This document shows, in pieces, positions 46,846 to 56,921 of a stretch of DNA of 64,000 nucleotides. Both the position numbers and the translations under genes were made by a program. The stretch covers positions 248,001 to 312,000 of the forward strand of contig NZ_JAAQYM010000004.1 in the NCBI RefSeq assembly GCF_012986595.1, in the 5' to 3' direction. How positions within the stretch are numbered: position 1 is the first letter of the stretch; every line of letters begins with the position of its first letter. This DNA comes from Pseudomonas koreensis (GTDB lineage Bacteria; Pseudomonadota; Gammaproteobacteria; Pseudomonadales; Pseudomonadaceae). The notes under the pieces are model-generated. The model ran no database searches. It was not told the DNA's origin and was given only the letters and a program-made list of their open reading frames with translations.

Positions 46846-48156
46846 ATGCAAGTTTCTGTTGAAAATACTACTGCTCTTGAGCGCCGCATGAGCGTCACCG
46901 TGCCGGCTGAGCGCATTGAGAGCCAGGTCAACAAGCGTCTGCAGCAGACTGCCCAAAAGGCCAAGATTGCTGGCTTCCGTCCAGGCAAAGTGCCAATGAG
47001 CGAAATCAAGCGCCGTTTCGGTGCTGACGCTCGTCAGGAAGCTGTTGGTGATGTCATCCAGTCCTCCTTCTACGAAGCTGTGGTTGAGCAGAAGCTGAAC
47101 CCTGCCGGTTCGCCTTCGATCGAGCCGAAGTCGCTGGAAGCTGGCAAGGACCTGGAATACGTAGCCGTATTCGAAGTGTTCCCTGAGTTCACCGTTGCCG
47201 GTTTCGACGGCATCACTGTCGAGCGCCTGAGCGCTGACGTGGCTGACGCTGATCTGGACAAGATGCTGGACATCCTGCGCAAGCAGAACACCCGTTTCGA
47301 AGTGGCCGATCGCGCTGCTCAGAACGAAGACCAGCTGAACATCGATTTCGTTGGCAAGGTTGATGGCGAAGCATTCGCTGGCGGCTCCGCCAAAGGCACT
47401 CAGCTGGTTCTGGGTTCCGGTCGCATGATCCCGGGCTTCGAAGAAGGCCTGGTTGGCGCCAAAGCAGGCGAAGAGCGCGTTCTGAACCTGACCTTCCCTG
47501 AGGACTATCAGAACCTGGACCTGGCTGGCAAAACCGCCGAGTTCACCGTGACTGTGAACACCGTTTCCGAGCCAAAACTGCCAGAGCTGAACGAAGAGTT
47601 CTTCGCTCAATTCGGCATCAAGGAAACCGGTCTGGAAGGTTTCCGCACCGAAGTTCGCAAGAACATGGAGCGTGAGCTGCGTCAGGCCATCAAGTCCAAG
47701 GTCAAGAATCAGGTGATGGACGGTCTGCTGGCCACCAACCCGATCGAAGTGCCTAAGGCTCTGCTGTCCAACGAAGTTGACCGTCTGCGCGTGCAGGCTG
47801 TTCAGCAGTTCGGTGGCAACATCAAGCCTGACCAGCTGCCGGCCGAGCTGTTCGAAGAGCAAGCCAAGCGCCGTGTAGTGCTGGGTCTGATCGTGGCTGA
47901 AGTGGTCAAGCAATTCGACCTGAAGCCTGATGAAGCTCGCGTTCGTGAAATGATCCAGGAAATGGCTTCGGCTTACCAAGAGCCTGAGCAGGTTGTGTCC
48001 TGGTACTACAAGAACGAGCAGCAACTGAACGAAGTTCGTTCGGTTGTGCTGGAAGAACAAGTTGTGGATACTGTTCTGCAGAAAGCTAGCGTGACCGACA
48101 AATCGGTCTCTTACGAAGAAGCGGTCAAGCCGGTAGAAGCTCCACAAGCCGACTGA
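46846..48156 (+). CDS. tig: Trigger factor
   Basis: Ribosome-bound chaperone and prolyl isomerase, 436 residues. The start at 46846 ([14 protein letters not shown]) follows GAGGA. Three domains: the N-terminal ribosome-binding domain with the loop [15 protein letters not shown] (signature F-R-x-G-x-x-P), the FKBP-type PPIase domain (about 150-245, [15 protein letters not shown]), and the C-terminal chaperone domain. It is first gene of the proteostasis block tig-clpP-clpX-lon-hupB-ppiD. A hairpin lies 25 bp beyond the stop, before clpP. Confidence 0.98.
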   Translation: MQVSVENTTALERRMSVTVPAERIESQVNKRLQQTAQKAKIAGFRPGKVPMSEIKRRFGADARQEAVGDVIQSSFYEAVVEQKLNPAGSPSIEPKSLEAGKDLEYVAVFEVFPEFTVAGFDGITVERLSADVADADLDKMLDILRKQNTRFEVADRAAQNEDQLNIDFVGKVDGEAFAGGSAKGTQLVLGSGRMIPGFEEGLVGAKAGEERVLNLTFPEDYQNLDLAGKTAEFTVTVNTVSEPKLPELNEEFFAQFGIKETGLEGFRTEVRKNMERELRQAIKSKVKNQVMDGLLATNPIEVPKALLSNEVDRLRVQAVQQFGGNIKPDQLPAELFEEQAKRRVVLGLIVAEVVKQFDLKPDEARVREMIQEMASAYQEPEQVVSWYYKNEQQLNEVRSVVLEEQVVDTVLQKASVTDKSVSYEEAVKPVEAPQAD

Positions 48157-48181
48157 TTGTTTTTGCGTTAAGAAGTACACA

Positions 48182-48209
48182 CATAAGCCAGCCTTCGAGC
48201 TGGCTTATG
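48182..48209 (+). terminator. Hairpin between tig and clpP
   Basis: 11-bp stem CATAAGCCAGC / GCTGGCTTATG with loop CTTCGA. No T-run follows, so partial termination or RNA processing is likelier than full termination. Confidence 0.6.
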
Positions 48210-48248
48210 CGTATTCAAGACATAACTATTTGGGAGTGACTGCAGAGC

Positions 48249-48884
48249 ATGTTCCGTAATTCGTATATTCAGCAGAACTCTGATATCCAGGCCGCAGGCG
48301 GTCTGGTCCCGATGGTTGTCGAGCAATCTGCTCGTGGCGAGCGCGCCTATGACATCTACTCGCGCCTTCTGAAGGAGCGCGTAATCTTTCTGGTGGGTCC
48401 TGTAGAGGACTACATGGCCAACCTGATCTGTGCGCAATTGCTGTTCCTTGAAGCGGAAAACCCGGACAAGGACATCCATCTTTATATCAACTCCCCGGGC
48501 GGTTCGGTGACAGCGGGCATGTCGATCTACGACACCATGCAGTTCATCAAGCCAAACGTATCGACAACCTGCATTGGCCAGGCGTGCAGCATGGGCGCAT
48601 TCCTGCTGACGGCCGGTGCACCTGGCAAGCGTTTCTGCCTGCCAAACTCGCGCGTGATGATTCACCAGCCACTGGGCGGTTTCCAGGGCCAGGCGTCGGA
48701 TATCGAAATCCATGCCAAGGAAATCCTCTTCATTCGCGAGCGCCTGAACACGCTGATGGCCAAGCACAGCGGTCGTACGCTTGAAGAAATCGAGCGTGAC
48801 ACCAATCGTGACAACTTCATGAGTGCAGAAGCTGCGAAGGAATACGGCCTGATCGACGAAGTCATCAACCAGCGTCCTGCGTAA
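48249..48884 (+). CDS. clpP: ATP-dependent Clp protease proteolytic subunit
   Basis: Serine protease subunit forming the tetradecameric chamber of ClpXP/ClpAP, 211 residues. The catalytic triad is visible: Ser114 in [11 protein letters not shown], His139 in [10 protein letters not shown] and Asp188 in ERDTNRDNF. The N-terminal region SNSYIQ-like [12 protein letters not shown] precedes the body and is probably processed. clpX follows 112 bp later in the same direction. Confidence 0.98.
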   Translation: MFRNSYIQQNSDIQAAGGLVPMVVEQSARGERAYDIYSRLLKERVIFLVGPVEDYMANLICAQLLFLEAENPDKDIHLYINSPGGSVTAGMSIYDTMQFIKPNVSTTCIGQACSMGAFLLTAGAPGKRFCLPNSRVMIHQPLGGFQGQASDIEIHAKEILFIRERLNTLMAKHSGRTLEEIERDTNRDNFMSAEAAKEYGLIDEVINQRPA

Positions 48885-48928
48885 AATAAGCAGCTCAAAA
48901 TAAGGCAGGTCGGCAAGTCCGACCACCA

Positions 48929-48960
48929 GCGGGCTTGAAAAAGCCCGCAATAGCCTTCAT
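48929..48960 (+). promoter_or_regulatory. Hairpin and possible heat-shock promoter upstream of clpX
   Basis: An 8-bp stem GCGGGCTT/AAGCCCGC with a GAAA loop (48929-48948). It overlaps CTTGAA (48934-48939), which with a 14-nt spacer precedes CCTTCAT (48954), a weak match to the sigma-32 pattern CTTGAA-N13-17-CCCCAT. Confidence 0.4.
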
Positions 48961-48996
48961 CTTGTGTTGCAAGCCTATCGGATTTGGATCGAACGA

Positions 48997-50280
48997 ATGA
49001 CTGACACCCGCAACGGCGAGGACAACGGCAAGCTGCTCTATTGCTCCTTCTGTGGCAAAAGCCAGCATGAAGTGCGCAAATTGATTGCCGGCCCCTCGGT
49101 CTTTATCTGCGACGAGTGCGTCGACCTGTGCAATGACATCATCCGCGAGGAGGTGCAGGAAGCCCAGGCCGAAAGCAGCGCGCATAAATTGCCTTCGCCT
49201 AAAGAAATCAGCGGCATCCTTGACCAGTATGTAATTGGTCAGGAGCGTGCGAAAAAGGTTTTGGCCGTAGCGGTGTACAACCACTACAAGCGCCTGAACC
49301 AGCGTGACAAAAAGGCTGACGACGTCGAACTCGGCAAGAGCAACATCCTGCTGATCGGCCCGACCGGCTCTGGCAAGACCCTGCTGGCTGAAACACTGGC
49401 CCGCCTGCTGAACGTTCCGTTCACCATCGCCGACGCAACCACCCTCACCGAGGCCGGTTACGTAGGTGAAGATGTCGAGAATATCATTCAGAAACTGCTG
49501 CAAAAGTGTGATTACGACGTGGAAAAGGCCCAGATGGGCATTGTCTACATCGATGAAATCGACAAGATTTCCCGCAAGTCCGACAACCCGTCGATCACCC
49601 GCGATGTTTCCGGTGAAGGCGTGCAGCAGGCCTTGCTCAAGTTGATCGAAGGCACGGTCGCTTCCGTTCCGCCGCAAGGTGGCCGCAAGCATCCGCAGCA
49701 GGAATTCCTGCAGGTCGACACCCGTAACATCCTGTTCATCTGCGGTGGTGCGTTCTCCGGTCTGGAAAAGGTTATTCAAAACCGTTCCACCAAGGGCGGC
49801 ATCGGTTTCAACGCGGAAGTTCGTAGCAAGGAAGAAGGCAAGAAAGTCGGTGAATCCCTGCGTGAAGTCGAGCCTGACGATCTGGTCAAGTTCGGTCTGA
49901 TCCCGGAATTCGTCGGTCGTCTGCCGGTCCTCGCCACGCTGGACGAGCTGGATGAGGCTGCGCTGATGCAAATCCTCACCGAGCCGAAAAATGCTCTGAC
50001 CAAGCAGTATGCCAAGCTGTTCGAGATGGAAGGCGTGGATCTGGAGTTCCGGACCGACGCACTGAAATCGGTCGCCAAGCGTGCCCTGGAACGTAAAACC
50101 GGTGCCCGTGGCCTGCGTTCGATTCTCGAAGGTGTGCTGCTCGACACGATGTACGAAATCCCCTCGCAGTCCGAGGTGAGCAAAGTCGTCATCGATGAAA
50201 GCGTGATTGAAGGCAAGTCCAAGCCACTGTATATCTACGAAAACAGTGAGCCGACGGCCAAGGCAGCGCCGGACGCGTAA
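48997..50280 (+). CDS. clpX: ATP-dependent Clp protease ATPase subunit
   Basis: AAA+ unfoldase that recognises substrates (for example SsrA-tagged) and feeds ClpP, 427 residues from the ATG at 48997. Seen: an N-terminal zinc-binding domain with four Cys ([12 protein letters not shown], then [10 protein letters not shown]), Walker A GPTGSGKT, Walker [10 protein letters not shown], and the IGF loop for ClpP docking in [11 protein letters not shown]. It follows clpP. A terminator lies 22 bp after the stop, so lon has its own promoter. Confidence 0.98.
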   Translation: MTDTRNGEDNGKLLYCSFCGKSQHEVRKLIAGPSVFICDECVDLCNDIIREEVQEAQAESSAHKLPSPKEISGILDQYVIGQERAKKVLAVAVYNHYKRLNQRDKKADDVELGKSNILLIGPTGSGKTLLAETLARLLNVPFTIADATTLTEAGYVGEDVENIIQKLLQKCDYDVEKAQMGIVYIDEIDKISRKSDNPSITRDVSGEGVQQALLKLIEGTVASVPPQGGRKHPQQEFLQVDTRNILFICGGAFSGLEKVIQNRSTKGGIGFNAEVRSKEEGKKVGESLREVEPDDLVKFGLIPEFVGRLPVLATLDELDEAALMQILTEPKNALTKQYAKLFEMEGVDLEFRTDALKSVAKRALERKTGARGLRSILEGVLLDTMYEIPSQSEVSKVVIDESVIEGKSKPLYIYENSEPTAKAAPDA

Positions 50281-50302
50281 GCGTCCACACTGCCGGAACA
50301 AA

Positions 50303-50330
50303 GAAGGGGCCTTCGGGCCTCTTTTTTTTT
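50303..50330 (+). terminator. Terminator after clpX
   Basis: Stem AAGGGGCC / GGCCTCTT (one G-U) with tetraloop TTCG, then ten T residues. Confidence 0.92.
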
Positions 50331-50356
50331 ATGTCGTTTTTTACATCCGCTTTGCG

Positions 50357-50385
50357 CTTGTTTTTTTTCAAGGCAGCCCCCATCT
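50357..50385 (+). promoter_or_regulatory. Sigma-32 heat-shock promoter of lon
   Basis: CTTGTT at 50357-50362 and CCCCATCT at 50378-50385 with a 15-nt spacer match the sigma-32 consensus (CTTGAA-N13-17-CCCCATNT) closely. A 14-bp palindrome CGGCCATATGGCCG (50414-50427) follows in the leader, 16 bp before the lon start. Confidence 0.75.
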
Positions 50386-50443
50386 TGGTTTCAAGATTAA
50401 TTCCATCTGATTACGGCCATATGGCCGCCGTAGAGGCGAAATC

Positions 50444-52840
50444 ATGAAGACAACCATCGAATTGCCTCTCCTGCCATTGCGTGATGTCGTGGTTTATCCG
50501 CACATGGTTATCCCGCTGTTCGTGGGGCGCGAGAAATCCATCGAAGCCCTCGAGGCTGCGATGACGGGCGACAAGCAGATCCTGCTGCTGGCCCAGAGAA
50601 ACCCGGCTGACGATGATCCCGGTGAAGACGCTCTCTATCGCGTAGGTACTATTGCGACTGTCCTGCAGTTGCTGAAGCTGCCGGACGGCACCGTCAAGGT
50701 CTTGGTCGAGGGCGAGCAGCGTGGTGCTGTAGAGCGCTTCAGCGAAGTCGACGGGCATTGCCGCGCCGAGGTCTCGCTGATCGACGAAGTCGAAGCCGCC
50801 GAGCGCGAGTCGGAAGTTTTCGTGCGCAGCCTGCTGTCGCAGTTCGAACAATATGTGCAGTTGGGCAAGAAAGTCCCGGCTGAAGTCCTGTCGTCGCTCA
50901 ACAGCATTGATGAGCCTGGCCGCCTGGTCGACACCATGGCTGCGCACATGGCGCTGAAAATCGAACAGAAGCAGGAAATCCTCGAAATCATTGATCTGTC
51001 GGCCCGGGTCGAGCACGTGCTCGCCTTGCTGGATGCCGAGATCGATCTGCTGCAAGTTGAAAAACGCATTCGCGGCCGCGTCAAAAAGCAAATGGAGCGC
51101 AGCCAGCGCGAGTACTACCTGAATGAGCAGATGAAGGCCATTCAGAAAGAGCTGGGCGACGGTGATGAAGGTCACAACGAAATCGAAGAGCTGAAAAAGC
51201 GCATCGATGCCGCCGGCCTGCCGAAAGATGCTCTGGCCAAGGCCACTGCCGAACTGAACAAGCTCAAGCAAATGTCGCCGATGTCCGCTGAGGCCACCGT
51301 GGTGCGCTCCTACATCGACTGGCTGGTGCAGGTGCCGTGGAAGGCACAGAGCAAGGTACGCCTCGATCTGGCGCGTGCTGAAGACATTCTCGACGCTGAT
51401 CACTACGGCCTTGAAGAGGTCAAGGAGCGCATCCTTGAATACCTCGCCGTGCAAAAGCGCGTGAAGAAGATCCGTGGCCCGGTGTTGTGCCTGGTCGGTC
51501 CTCCGGGTGTAGGTAAAACCTCGCTGGCGGAATCGATCGCCCATGCCACCAACCGTAAATTCGTGCGTATGGCCTTGGGTGGCGTGCGTGACGAGGCGGA
51601 AATCCGTGGTCACCGCCGGACCTACATCGGTTCGATGCCGGGAAGATTGATTCAAAAGATGACAAAAGTGGGCGTGCGCAACCCGCTGTTCCTGCTCGAT
51701 GAAATCGACAAGATGGGCAGCGACATGCGTGGCGACCCGGCGTCGGCGTTGCTGGAAGTGCTCGATCCGGAGCAGAACCACAACTTCAACGATCACTATC
51801 TGGAAGTCGATTACGACCTGTCCGATGTGATGTTCCTGTGCACCTCGAACTCGATGAACATCCCGCCGGCGCTGCTGGACCGGATGGAAGTCATTCGCCT
51901 GCCGGGCTACACCGAAGACGAAAAGATCAACATCGCCGTCAAGTACCTGTCGCCAAAGCAGATCGCCGCCAATGGTCTGAAGAAGGGCGAGCTGGAATTC
52001 GACGAAGAAGCGATTCGCGACATTATCCGTTACTACACCCGTGAAGCCGGTGTGCGTGGTCTCGAACGGCAGATCGCCAAGGTCTGCCGCAAGGCCGTGA
52101 AAGAGCATGCGCTGGAGAAACGCTTCTCGGTAAAAGTGACAGCTGACCTGCTGGAGCATTTCCTCGGTGTGCGTAAATTCCGCTACGGTCTGGCAGAGCA
52201 ACAGGACCAGATCGGTCAGGTGACTGGCTTGGCCTGGACGCAAGTGGGCGGCGAATTGCTGACCATCGAAGCGGCTGTGGTACCGGGTAAAGGTCAACTG
52301 ATCAAGACCGGTTCGCTGGGCGATGTAATGGTCGAATCGATCACTGCTGCGCTGACCGTTGTGCGCAGCCGTGCGAAGAGCCTGGGGATTCCGCTGGACT
52401 TCCACGAGAAGCGCGACACGCACATTCACATGCCGGAAGGGGCAACGCCGAAAGACGGTCCGAGCGCTGGTGTAGGCATGTGCACCGCACTGGTTTCGGC
52501 ATTGACCGGAATTCCGGTGCGCGCCGATGTTGCCATGACCGGTGAGATCACACTGCGGGGTCAGGTGCTGGCAATTGGTGGTCTGAAGGAAAAACTGCTG
52601 GCGGCTCATCGCGGCGGAATCAAGATTGTGATTATTCCGGAAGAGAACGTGCGTGATTTGAAGGAGATTCCTGACAATATCAAGCAGGATCTGCAGATTA
52701 AACCGGTTAAATGGATTGACGAGGTCCTGCAAATTGCGCTGCAATACGCGCCGGAGCCCTTGCCGGATGTGGCTCCGGAGATAGTTTCCAAGGACGAAAA
52801 ACGTGAGTCTGATTCAAAGGAAAGAATTAGCACGCATTAA
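50444..52840 (+). CDS. lon: ATP-dependent protease Lon
   Basis: Homohexameric AAA+ protease degrading damaged and regulatory proteins, 798 residues. N-terminal LAN domain ([20 protein letters not shown]), Walker [10 protein letters not shown], Walker [12 protein letters not shown], and the C-terminal protease domain with the Ser674-Lys717 dyad ([10 protein letters not shown] and [14 protein letters not shown]), equivalent to E. coli Ser679/Lys722. It is monocistronic by terminator and promoter evidence. The last residues ([13 protein letters not shown]) are charged and variable in length among relatives. Confidence 0.98.
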   Translation: MKTTIELPLLPLRDVVVYPHMVIPLFVGREKSIEALEAAMTGDKQILLLAQRNPADDDPGEDALYRVGTIATVLQLLKLPDGTVKVLVEGEQRGAVERFSEVDGHCRAEVSLIDEVEAAERESEVFVRSLLSQFEQYVQLGKKVPAEVLSSLNSIDEPGRLVDTMAAHMALKIEQKQEILEIIDLSARVEHVLALLDAEIDLLQVEKRIRGRVKKQMERSQREYYLNEQMKAIQKELGDGDEGHNEIEELKKRIDAAGLPKDALAKATAELNKLKQMSPMSAEATVVRSYIDWLVQVPWKAQSKVRLDLARAEDILDADHYGLEEVKERILEYLAVQKRVKKIRGPVLCLVGPPGVGKTSLAESIAHATNRKFVRMALGGVRDEAEIRGHRRTYIGSMPGRLIQKMTKVGVRNPLFLLDEIDKMGSDMRGDPASALLEVLDPEQNHNFNDHYLEVDYDLSDVMFLCTSNSMNIPPALLDRMEVIRLPGYTEDEKINIAVKYLSPKQIAANGLKKGELEFDEEAIRDIIRYYTREAGVRGLERQIAKVCRKAVKEHALEKRFSVKVTADLLEHFLGVRKFRYGLAEQQDQIGQVTGLAWTQVGGELLTIEAAVVPGKGQLIKTGSLGDVMVESITAALTVVRSRAKSLGIPLDFHEKRDTHIHMPEGATPKDGPSAGVGMCTALVSALTGIPVRADVAMTGEITLRGQVLAIGGLKEKLLAAHRGGIKIVIIPEENVRDLKEIPDNIKQDLQIKPVKWIDEVLQIALQYAPEPLPDVAPEIVSKDEKRESDSKERISTH

Positions 52841-52864
52841 TACGTTTTTGCCTGGGGGGCTTCC

Positions 52865-52894
52865 TTGACAGCTTTTTAGAGCCCTTGTTATAAA
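52865..52894 (+). promoter_or_regulatory. Strong sigma-70 promoter of hupB
   Basis: A consensus -35 TTGACA (52865-52870) and TATAAA (52889-52894) with an 18-nt spacer (TTATAA at 17), about 95 bp upstream of the hupB start. Confidence 0.85.
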
Positions 52895-52988
52895 GCGGCT
52901 CTTAAGTGTCTGTAGGCCATTCAGCACTCGTTTTTGCTTTCACCAAAAAACTTAGAATCATCTCAAAATAGATATAAGGGGACTTAGA

Positions 52989-53261
52989 GTGAACAAGTCG
53001 GAACTGATTGATGCTATCGCTGCATCCGCTGATATCCCGAAAGCTGCTGCTGGCCGTGCGCTGGACGCTGTAATCGAATCCGTCACTGGCGCTCTCAAGG
53101 CTGGCGACTCCGTTGTTCTGGTTGGTTTCGGCACTTTCTCCGTGACTGATCGTCCAGCTCGCGTTGGTCGTAACCCACAGACCGGCAAGACGCTGCAAAT
53201 CGCTGCTGCTAAAAAGCCAGGTTTCAAAGCCGGTAAAGCACTGAAAGAAGCTGTCAACTAA
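52989..53261 (+). CDS. hupB: DNA-binding protein HU-beta
   Basis: Histone-like nucleoid protein, 90 residues, GTG start with GGGGA upstream. The family signature [20 protein letters not shown] is intact, including the DNA-intercalating Pro in RNPQTGKTL. It binds and bends DNA as a dimer. The Lys-rich C-terminus is [18 protein letters not shown]. It is the usual gene between lon and ppiD. Its strong promoter fits an abundant protein. Confidence 0.97.
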   Translation: MNKSELIDAIAASADIPKAAAGRALDAVIESVTGALKAGDSVVLVGFGTFSVTDRPARVGRNPQTGKTLQIAAAKKPGFKAGKALKEAVN

Positions 53262-53318
53262 GTTAGTTTGTTTCAGGTTTTTACCCATCCGGGTCGGGGT
53301 CATGCCTGACTTGGCAGC

Positions 53319-53394
53319 GGAGCGGTAGAGCAGGTCGCTGAAGCAGTGGCCTGTAACGCCGGGATCGAGGGTTCGAGCCCTGTCCGCTCCGCCA
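53319..53394 (+). ncRNA. Degenerate tRNA-Asp-like element (pseudo-tRNA) between hupB and ppiD
   Basis: 76 nt. The acceptor stem GGAGCGG pairs fully with CCGCTCC, discriminator G and CCA, exactly as in tRNA-Asp. The T-arm keeps TTCGAGC but has a mismatch. The anticodon loop is CTGTAAC, reading GTA (Tyr) where tRNA-Asp has CTGTCAC. The anticodon and D stems are damaged (one G-G pair and one G-U). A terminator starts 9 nt after CCA, so it may be transcribed as the 3' end of the hupB message. Either a decayed tRNA or a tRNA-mimic RNA. Confidence 0.65.
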
Positions 53395-53402
53395 GTTACG
53401 AG

Positions 53403-53430
53403 AAGGCGCATCCTCGGATGCGCCTTTCTT
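53403..53430 (+). terminator. Terminator after the tRNA-like element
   Basis: 10-bp stem AAGGCGCATC / GATGCGCCTT with a CTCG loop, followed by TCTTC. It also ends the hupB transcript. Confidence 0.8.
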
Positions 53431-53497
53431 CTATCCGGATTCTACCCACGCTCCACGGTTGCCAAATTTTTGAAGTTCAACCGTTTCTGGGGGACGC

Positions 53498-55369
53498 ATG
53501 CTGCAGAATATCAGGGACAATTCACAAGGCTGGATTGCCAAGACCATTATCGGGGTCATCGTTGCACTGATGGCTCTGACCGGTTTCGATGCCATTTTCA
53601 AGGCCACGACGCACACCAACGATGCGGCCAAGGTCAATGGTGAAGAAATCAGCCAGAACGAGCTGAGCCAGGCCGTTGACATGCAACGCCGTCAGCTGAT
53701 GCAACAGCTGGGCAAGGACTTCGATGCTTCTTTGCTTGACGAAAAAATGCTCCGCGAATCGGCCCTCAAGGGTCTGATCGATCGCAAGCTGCTGCTGCAA
53801 GGCGCAGAACAATCGAAATTCGCATTCTCCGAAGGTGCACTGGACCAGGTGATCCTGCAGACCCCTGAATTCCAGGTGGACGGCAAGTTCAGCTCCGAGC
53901 GCTTCGACCAGGTGATTCGTCAACTGGGCTACACCCGTATGCAATTCCGCCAGATGCTGGCTCAGGAAATGCTGATCGGTCAGTTGCGTGCTGGCGTTGC
54001 TGGCAGCGGTTTCGTCACCGACGCCGAAGTCTTGGCTTTCGCCCGTCTGGAAAAACAGACCCGCGATTTCGCCTCGCTGAACGTCAAGGCCGATCCGGCG
54101 GCGGTCAAGCTGACCGACGATGAGGTCAAGGCCTACTACGACGAGCACGCCAAGGAGTTCATGACGCCTGAGCAGGTGATTGTCGATTACGTCGAGCTGA
54201 AGAAGTCGTCGTTCTTCGATCAGGTTGCCGTCAAGGACGAAGACCTGCAGGCGGCGTATCAGAAAGAGATCGCCAACCTGTCGGAACAGCGTCGCGCGGC
54301 GCACATCCTGATCGAAGTCAACGACAAGACCACCGACGCTCAGGCCAAGGCGAAGATCGAAGAAGTCCAGGCGCGCCTGGCCAAGGGCGAAAAATTCGAA
54401 GCGCTGGCCAAGGAGTTCTCGCAGGATCCGGGTTCGGCCAACAATGGCGGTGACCTCGGTTTCGCCGGTCCTGGCGTCTACGATCCAGCCTTCGAGAAAG
54501 CCCTGTACTCGCTGAACAAGGACCAGGTGTCCGAGCCGGTGCGTACCGATTTCGGTTACCACCTGATCAAGCTACTGGGTGTCGAGGCGCCGGAAGTCCC
54601 GACCCTGGCCAGCCTGAAAGACAAGCTGACCCGCGAGCTGAAGACTCAACAGGTCGAGCAGCGCTTCGTCGAGGCGACCAAGCAGCTGGAAGACTCGGCG
54701 TTTGAAGCGTCTGACCTGGCTCAGCCGGCAGCGGATCTGAAACTGACCGTGCACACCTCCAAGCCGTTCGGCCGTGAAGGTGGCGAAGGCATCGCAGCCA
54801 ACCGTGCTGTGGTGACCGCCGCGTTCAGCCAGGAAGTGCTGGAAGAGAACGCGAACAGCACCGGCATCGAGCTGGACCCGGAAACCGTGGTCGTGCTGCG
54901 CGCCAAGGAACACCTGAAGCCTGAGCAGCTGCCGCTGGAAGCCGTGAACACGGCGATCCGTGCGCAGTTGACCAAAGAGCACGCCAGTGCTGCGGCCAAG
55001 ACCAAGGCTGATCAGTTGATCGCCAGCCTGCGTGATGGCAAGACACCGCTGGACAAGGCGGTTGATGGTCAAAGCTGGAAGGTTGTCGCTGCGGCGACTC
55101 GCGCTCAGGAAGGGGTTGACCCGACTGTGCTGCAGGCGCTGTTCCGCATGCCGAAACCGGCGGCCAAGGGCAAGCCGACGTTCAGCAGCGTGACGTTGCA
55201 GGACGGTAGTCTGATGATTGTGCGTCTGGACGGTGTGAACGAGGCCGTTGCGCCGACTGATGAAGAGAAAGCGCAGTACCGTCGTTTCCTTGCTTCTCGT
55301 GAAGGGCAGCAGGACTTCGCGGCGTTCCGCAAGCAGTTGGAGAGTCAGGCGGACATCAAGCGGTATTGA
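53498..55369 (+). CDS. ppiD: Periplasmic folding chaperone PpiD
   Basis: Inner-membrane-anchored parvulin-like chaperone assisting proteins leaving the Sec translocon, 623 residues. One N-terminal anchor (IAKTIIGVIVALMALTGFDA), a SurA-N-like domain (about 35-160), a parvulin domain (about 265-360: RRAAHILIEVNDKT to FGYHLIKLLG) and a C-terminal domain. GGGGGAC precedes the ATG. In E. coli the parvulin domain is inactive; conservation here does not settle activity. It ends the proteostasis block, with a terminator 24 bp beyond. Confidence 0.96.
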   Translation: MLQNIRDNSQGWIAKTIIGVIVALMALTGFDAIFKATTHTNDAAKVNGEEISQNELSQAVDMQRRQLMQQLGKDFDASLLDEKMLRESALKGLIDRKLLLQGAEQSKFAFSEGALDQVILQTPEFQVDGKFSSERFDQVIRQLGYTRMQFRQMLAQEMLIGQLRAGVAGSGFVTDAEVLAFARLEKQTRDFASLNVKADPAAVKLTDDEVKAYYDEHAKEFMTPEQVIVDYVELKKSSFFDQVAVKDEDLQAAYQKEIANLSEQRRAAHILIEVNDKTTDAQAKAKIEEVQARLAKGEKFEALAKEFSQDPGSANNGGDLGFAGPGVYDPAFEKALYSLNKDQVSEPVRTDFGYHLIKLLGVEAPEVPTLASLKDKLTRELKTQQVEQRFVEATKQLEDSAFEASDLAQPAADLKLTVHTSKPFGREGGEGIAANRAVVTAAFSQEVLEENANSTGIELDPETVVVLRAKEHLKPEQLPLEAVNTAIRAQLTKEHASAAAKTKADQLIASLRDGKTPLDKAVDGQSWKVVAAATRAQEGVDPTVLQALFRMPKPAAKGKPTFSSVTLQDGSLMIVRLDGVNEAVAPTDEEKAQYRRFLASREGQQDFAAFRKQLESQADIKRY

Positions 55370-55392
55370 TGGTTGACTGATTGGTAACAGAG

Positions 55393-55428
55393 AAAAAGCC
55401 CCGATCTTATGGTCGGGGCTTTTTTTTG
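55393..55428 (+). terminator. Terminator after ppiD
   Basis: 11-bp stem AAAAGCCCCGA / TCGGGGCTTTT with an 8-nt loop and a further T-run. Confidence 0.93.
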
Positions 55429-55795
55429 CATCTGGCTTTTTGGGCGTGGCGGGCCTTGCAGATCAAGCGCTGCAGCCGAGCTAACGCTCCTCCTGTTGAG
55501 TGGTGAGAGGGTTGTTGATTTCTGTGGGCGCTGGTTTGCCAGCGATGGCGCCAGGGCGCCTGCAGCGGGGTCTGGCGGCGCATCTGCAGCATGTCGGTCA
55601 ATTCTGGGTGTTATGGCCTTCGCGTCGCCATGCAACCGCTAATTTGCGGGTATTTATCGATCATTTATCGACGCGGCTTTTTCCAGACGCCCATCATCGG
55701 TAAAGTTGTAACTGTTTTAAGACACTAATCCGTACGCCGCGGCGCCGCGATCTGTTGCACAATACGCCCCGGACCGTTTTCCCTCAGGATGTTTA
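55429..55795. other. Gene-free stretch between ppiD and the DUF2242 gene
   Basis: No gene is recognised. A degraded family E repeat arm (GTGGGCGCTGGTTTGCCAGCG at about 55528-55549) and a short tandem ATTTATCGATC/ATTTATCGACG (55652-55673) are the only structures noted. The promoter of the next gene should lie near its 3' end. Confidence 0.5.
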
Positions 55796-56692
55796 ATGTT
55801 GATTTCAACTCCCATGCGTGTCGTTGGGTTGGCGCTGTTGTTGACCGCTGTTCCCGGCTGTTCGAAAGACAAGCCGATCTATGAGCATGAGAATTTCGAC
55901 GATTCCGGTACGTATTCTCGCAATTACCCGGTGGCCGATGTCGCCAGTTGCGAGGCGGCACGTCGTGCGCTGCTCAGCCAGGGCTACATCATCACCAGCA
56001 GTGACCCGAAATTGGTCAGTGGCCACAAGAGCTTCCAGCAGACCGGTGAAACTCACCTGGAAATCAGCTTCAACGTAGTGTGTGCCGAAGACGGCAGTGC
56101 CAAGCACCATGCCACGGTGTTCGCCAACGCCTTGCAGGACCGCTATGCGCTGAAGAAGACCAACAACTCCGCCAGCCTCGGCGTTGGCGTGTTGGGTTCG
56201 GTGTCGATGCCGATTGGCTCGTCGGACGATTCGATGGTCAAGGTCGCCAGTGAGACCGTGACTTCGCAGAAGTTCTACGAGCGTTTCTTCACCCTGGTGG
56301 AGCTGTTCCTGCCGGCGGATGCGAAGAAAGCCGCGCACATCGAAGAAAAGCCCAAGACCGATCTGGGTGTGCCGGAGCCGAAGCCTGCCGCTGTAGCGCC
56401 GACAACTCCCGCCACACCTGCACCGGCCGTAGAGACAGCGCCTGCGCCGCCGCCGGCCGGGATTGTCGAGCCAGCCCAGACCACCACTCCGGCAGCGACG
56501 CCAGTGACACCTGCGCCGGCTCCGGTTGCACCGACGCCAGCAGGCTCCGAGCCGGTGGTGCCGCCGGCCGAGTCCGCGCCGATCACTCCGGCACCGAGCG
56601 CAGAGCCTGCGCCGGCCACCGAAACGATCACGCCGCCGGCCAACCCAACCAATATCCCGCCACCGTCCGAGCCGATTCCGGCGATGCAGTAA
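55796..56692 (+). CDS. DUF2242 lipoprotein with Pro/Ala-rich tail
   Basis: Outer-envelope lipoprotein of 298 residues. The signal peptide carries the lipobox TAVPGC with the acylated Cys at 22. The DUF2242 domain (about 25-180) includes NYPVADVASCEAARRALLSQ and a following LGVGVLGSVSMPIGSSDDSM. The last 105 residues are low-complexity Pro/Ala/Thr/Glu, a likely cell-wall-spanning or disordered linker. Function is unknown. AGGA lies 7 nt before the ATG. Ser follows the Cys, so outer-membrane sorting is expected. Confidence 0.88.
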   Translation: MLISTPMRVVGLALLLTAVPGCSKDKPIYEHENFDDSGTYSRNYPVADVASCEAARRALLSQGYIITSSDPKLVSGHKSFQQTGETHLEISFNVVCAEDGSAKHHATVFANALQDRYALKKTNNSASLGVGVLGSVSMPIGSSDDSMVKVASETVTSQKFYERFFTLVELFLPADAKKAAHIEEKPKTDLGVPEPKPAAVAPTTPATPAPAVETAPAPPPAGIVEPAQTTTPAATPVTPAPAPVAPTPAGSEPVVPPAESAPITPAPSAEPAPATETITPPANPTNIPPPSEPIPAMQ

Positions 56693-56921
56693 TCCGGACA
56701 GGGAACCCAGTGGGAGCCAGATGGCTCCCACCGTTGTTTCTGCACCAAGTGAAATCTCGTTACATTCCCCCGACAAAACTCCCGCGATAAATTCCTGACC
56801 ACCTGCTACGTTTTATTCATGAAGGCGGGGTTTCACTTTTCCTTCATACGGGCACGATATGCTCGAGGCGCTGGTCATTTGACCGGGCTATTTTTCATAC
56901 GGGCAGCAGGGGGATGACACG

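Noticed and set aside
50411..52744. A very long minus-strand ORF (777 codons) opposite lon
   Set aside because: It mirrors lon exactly, has no recognisable domain and arises from GC-rich codon bias. The same applies to long antisense ORFs over tig (46819-48180), clpX (48895-50301) and fadH (59387-61495).
53346..53570. A 74-codon ORF starting inside the tRNA-like element
   Set aside because: It reads through a tRNA-like element and a terminator and into the ppiD start region.
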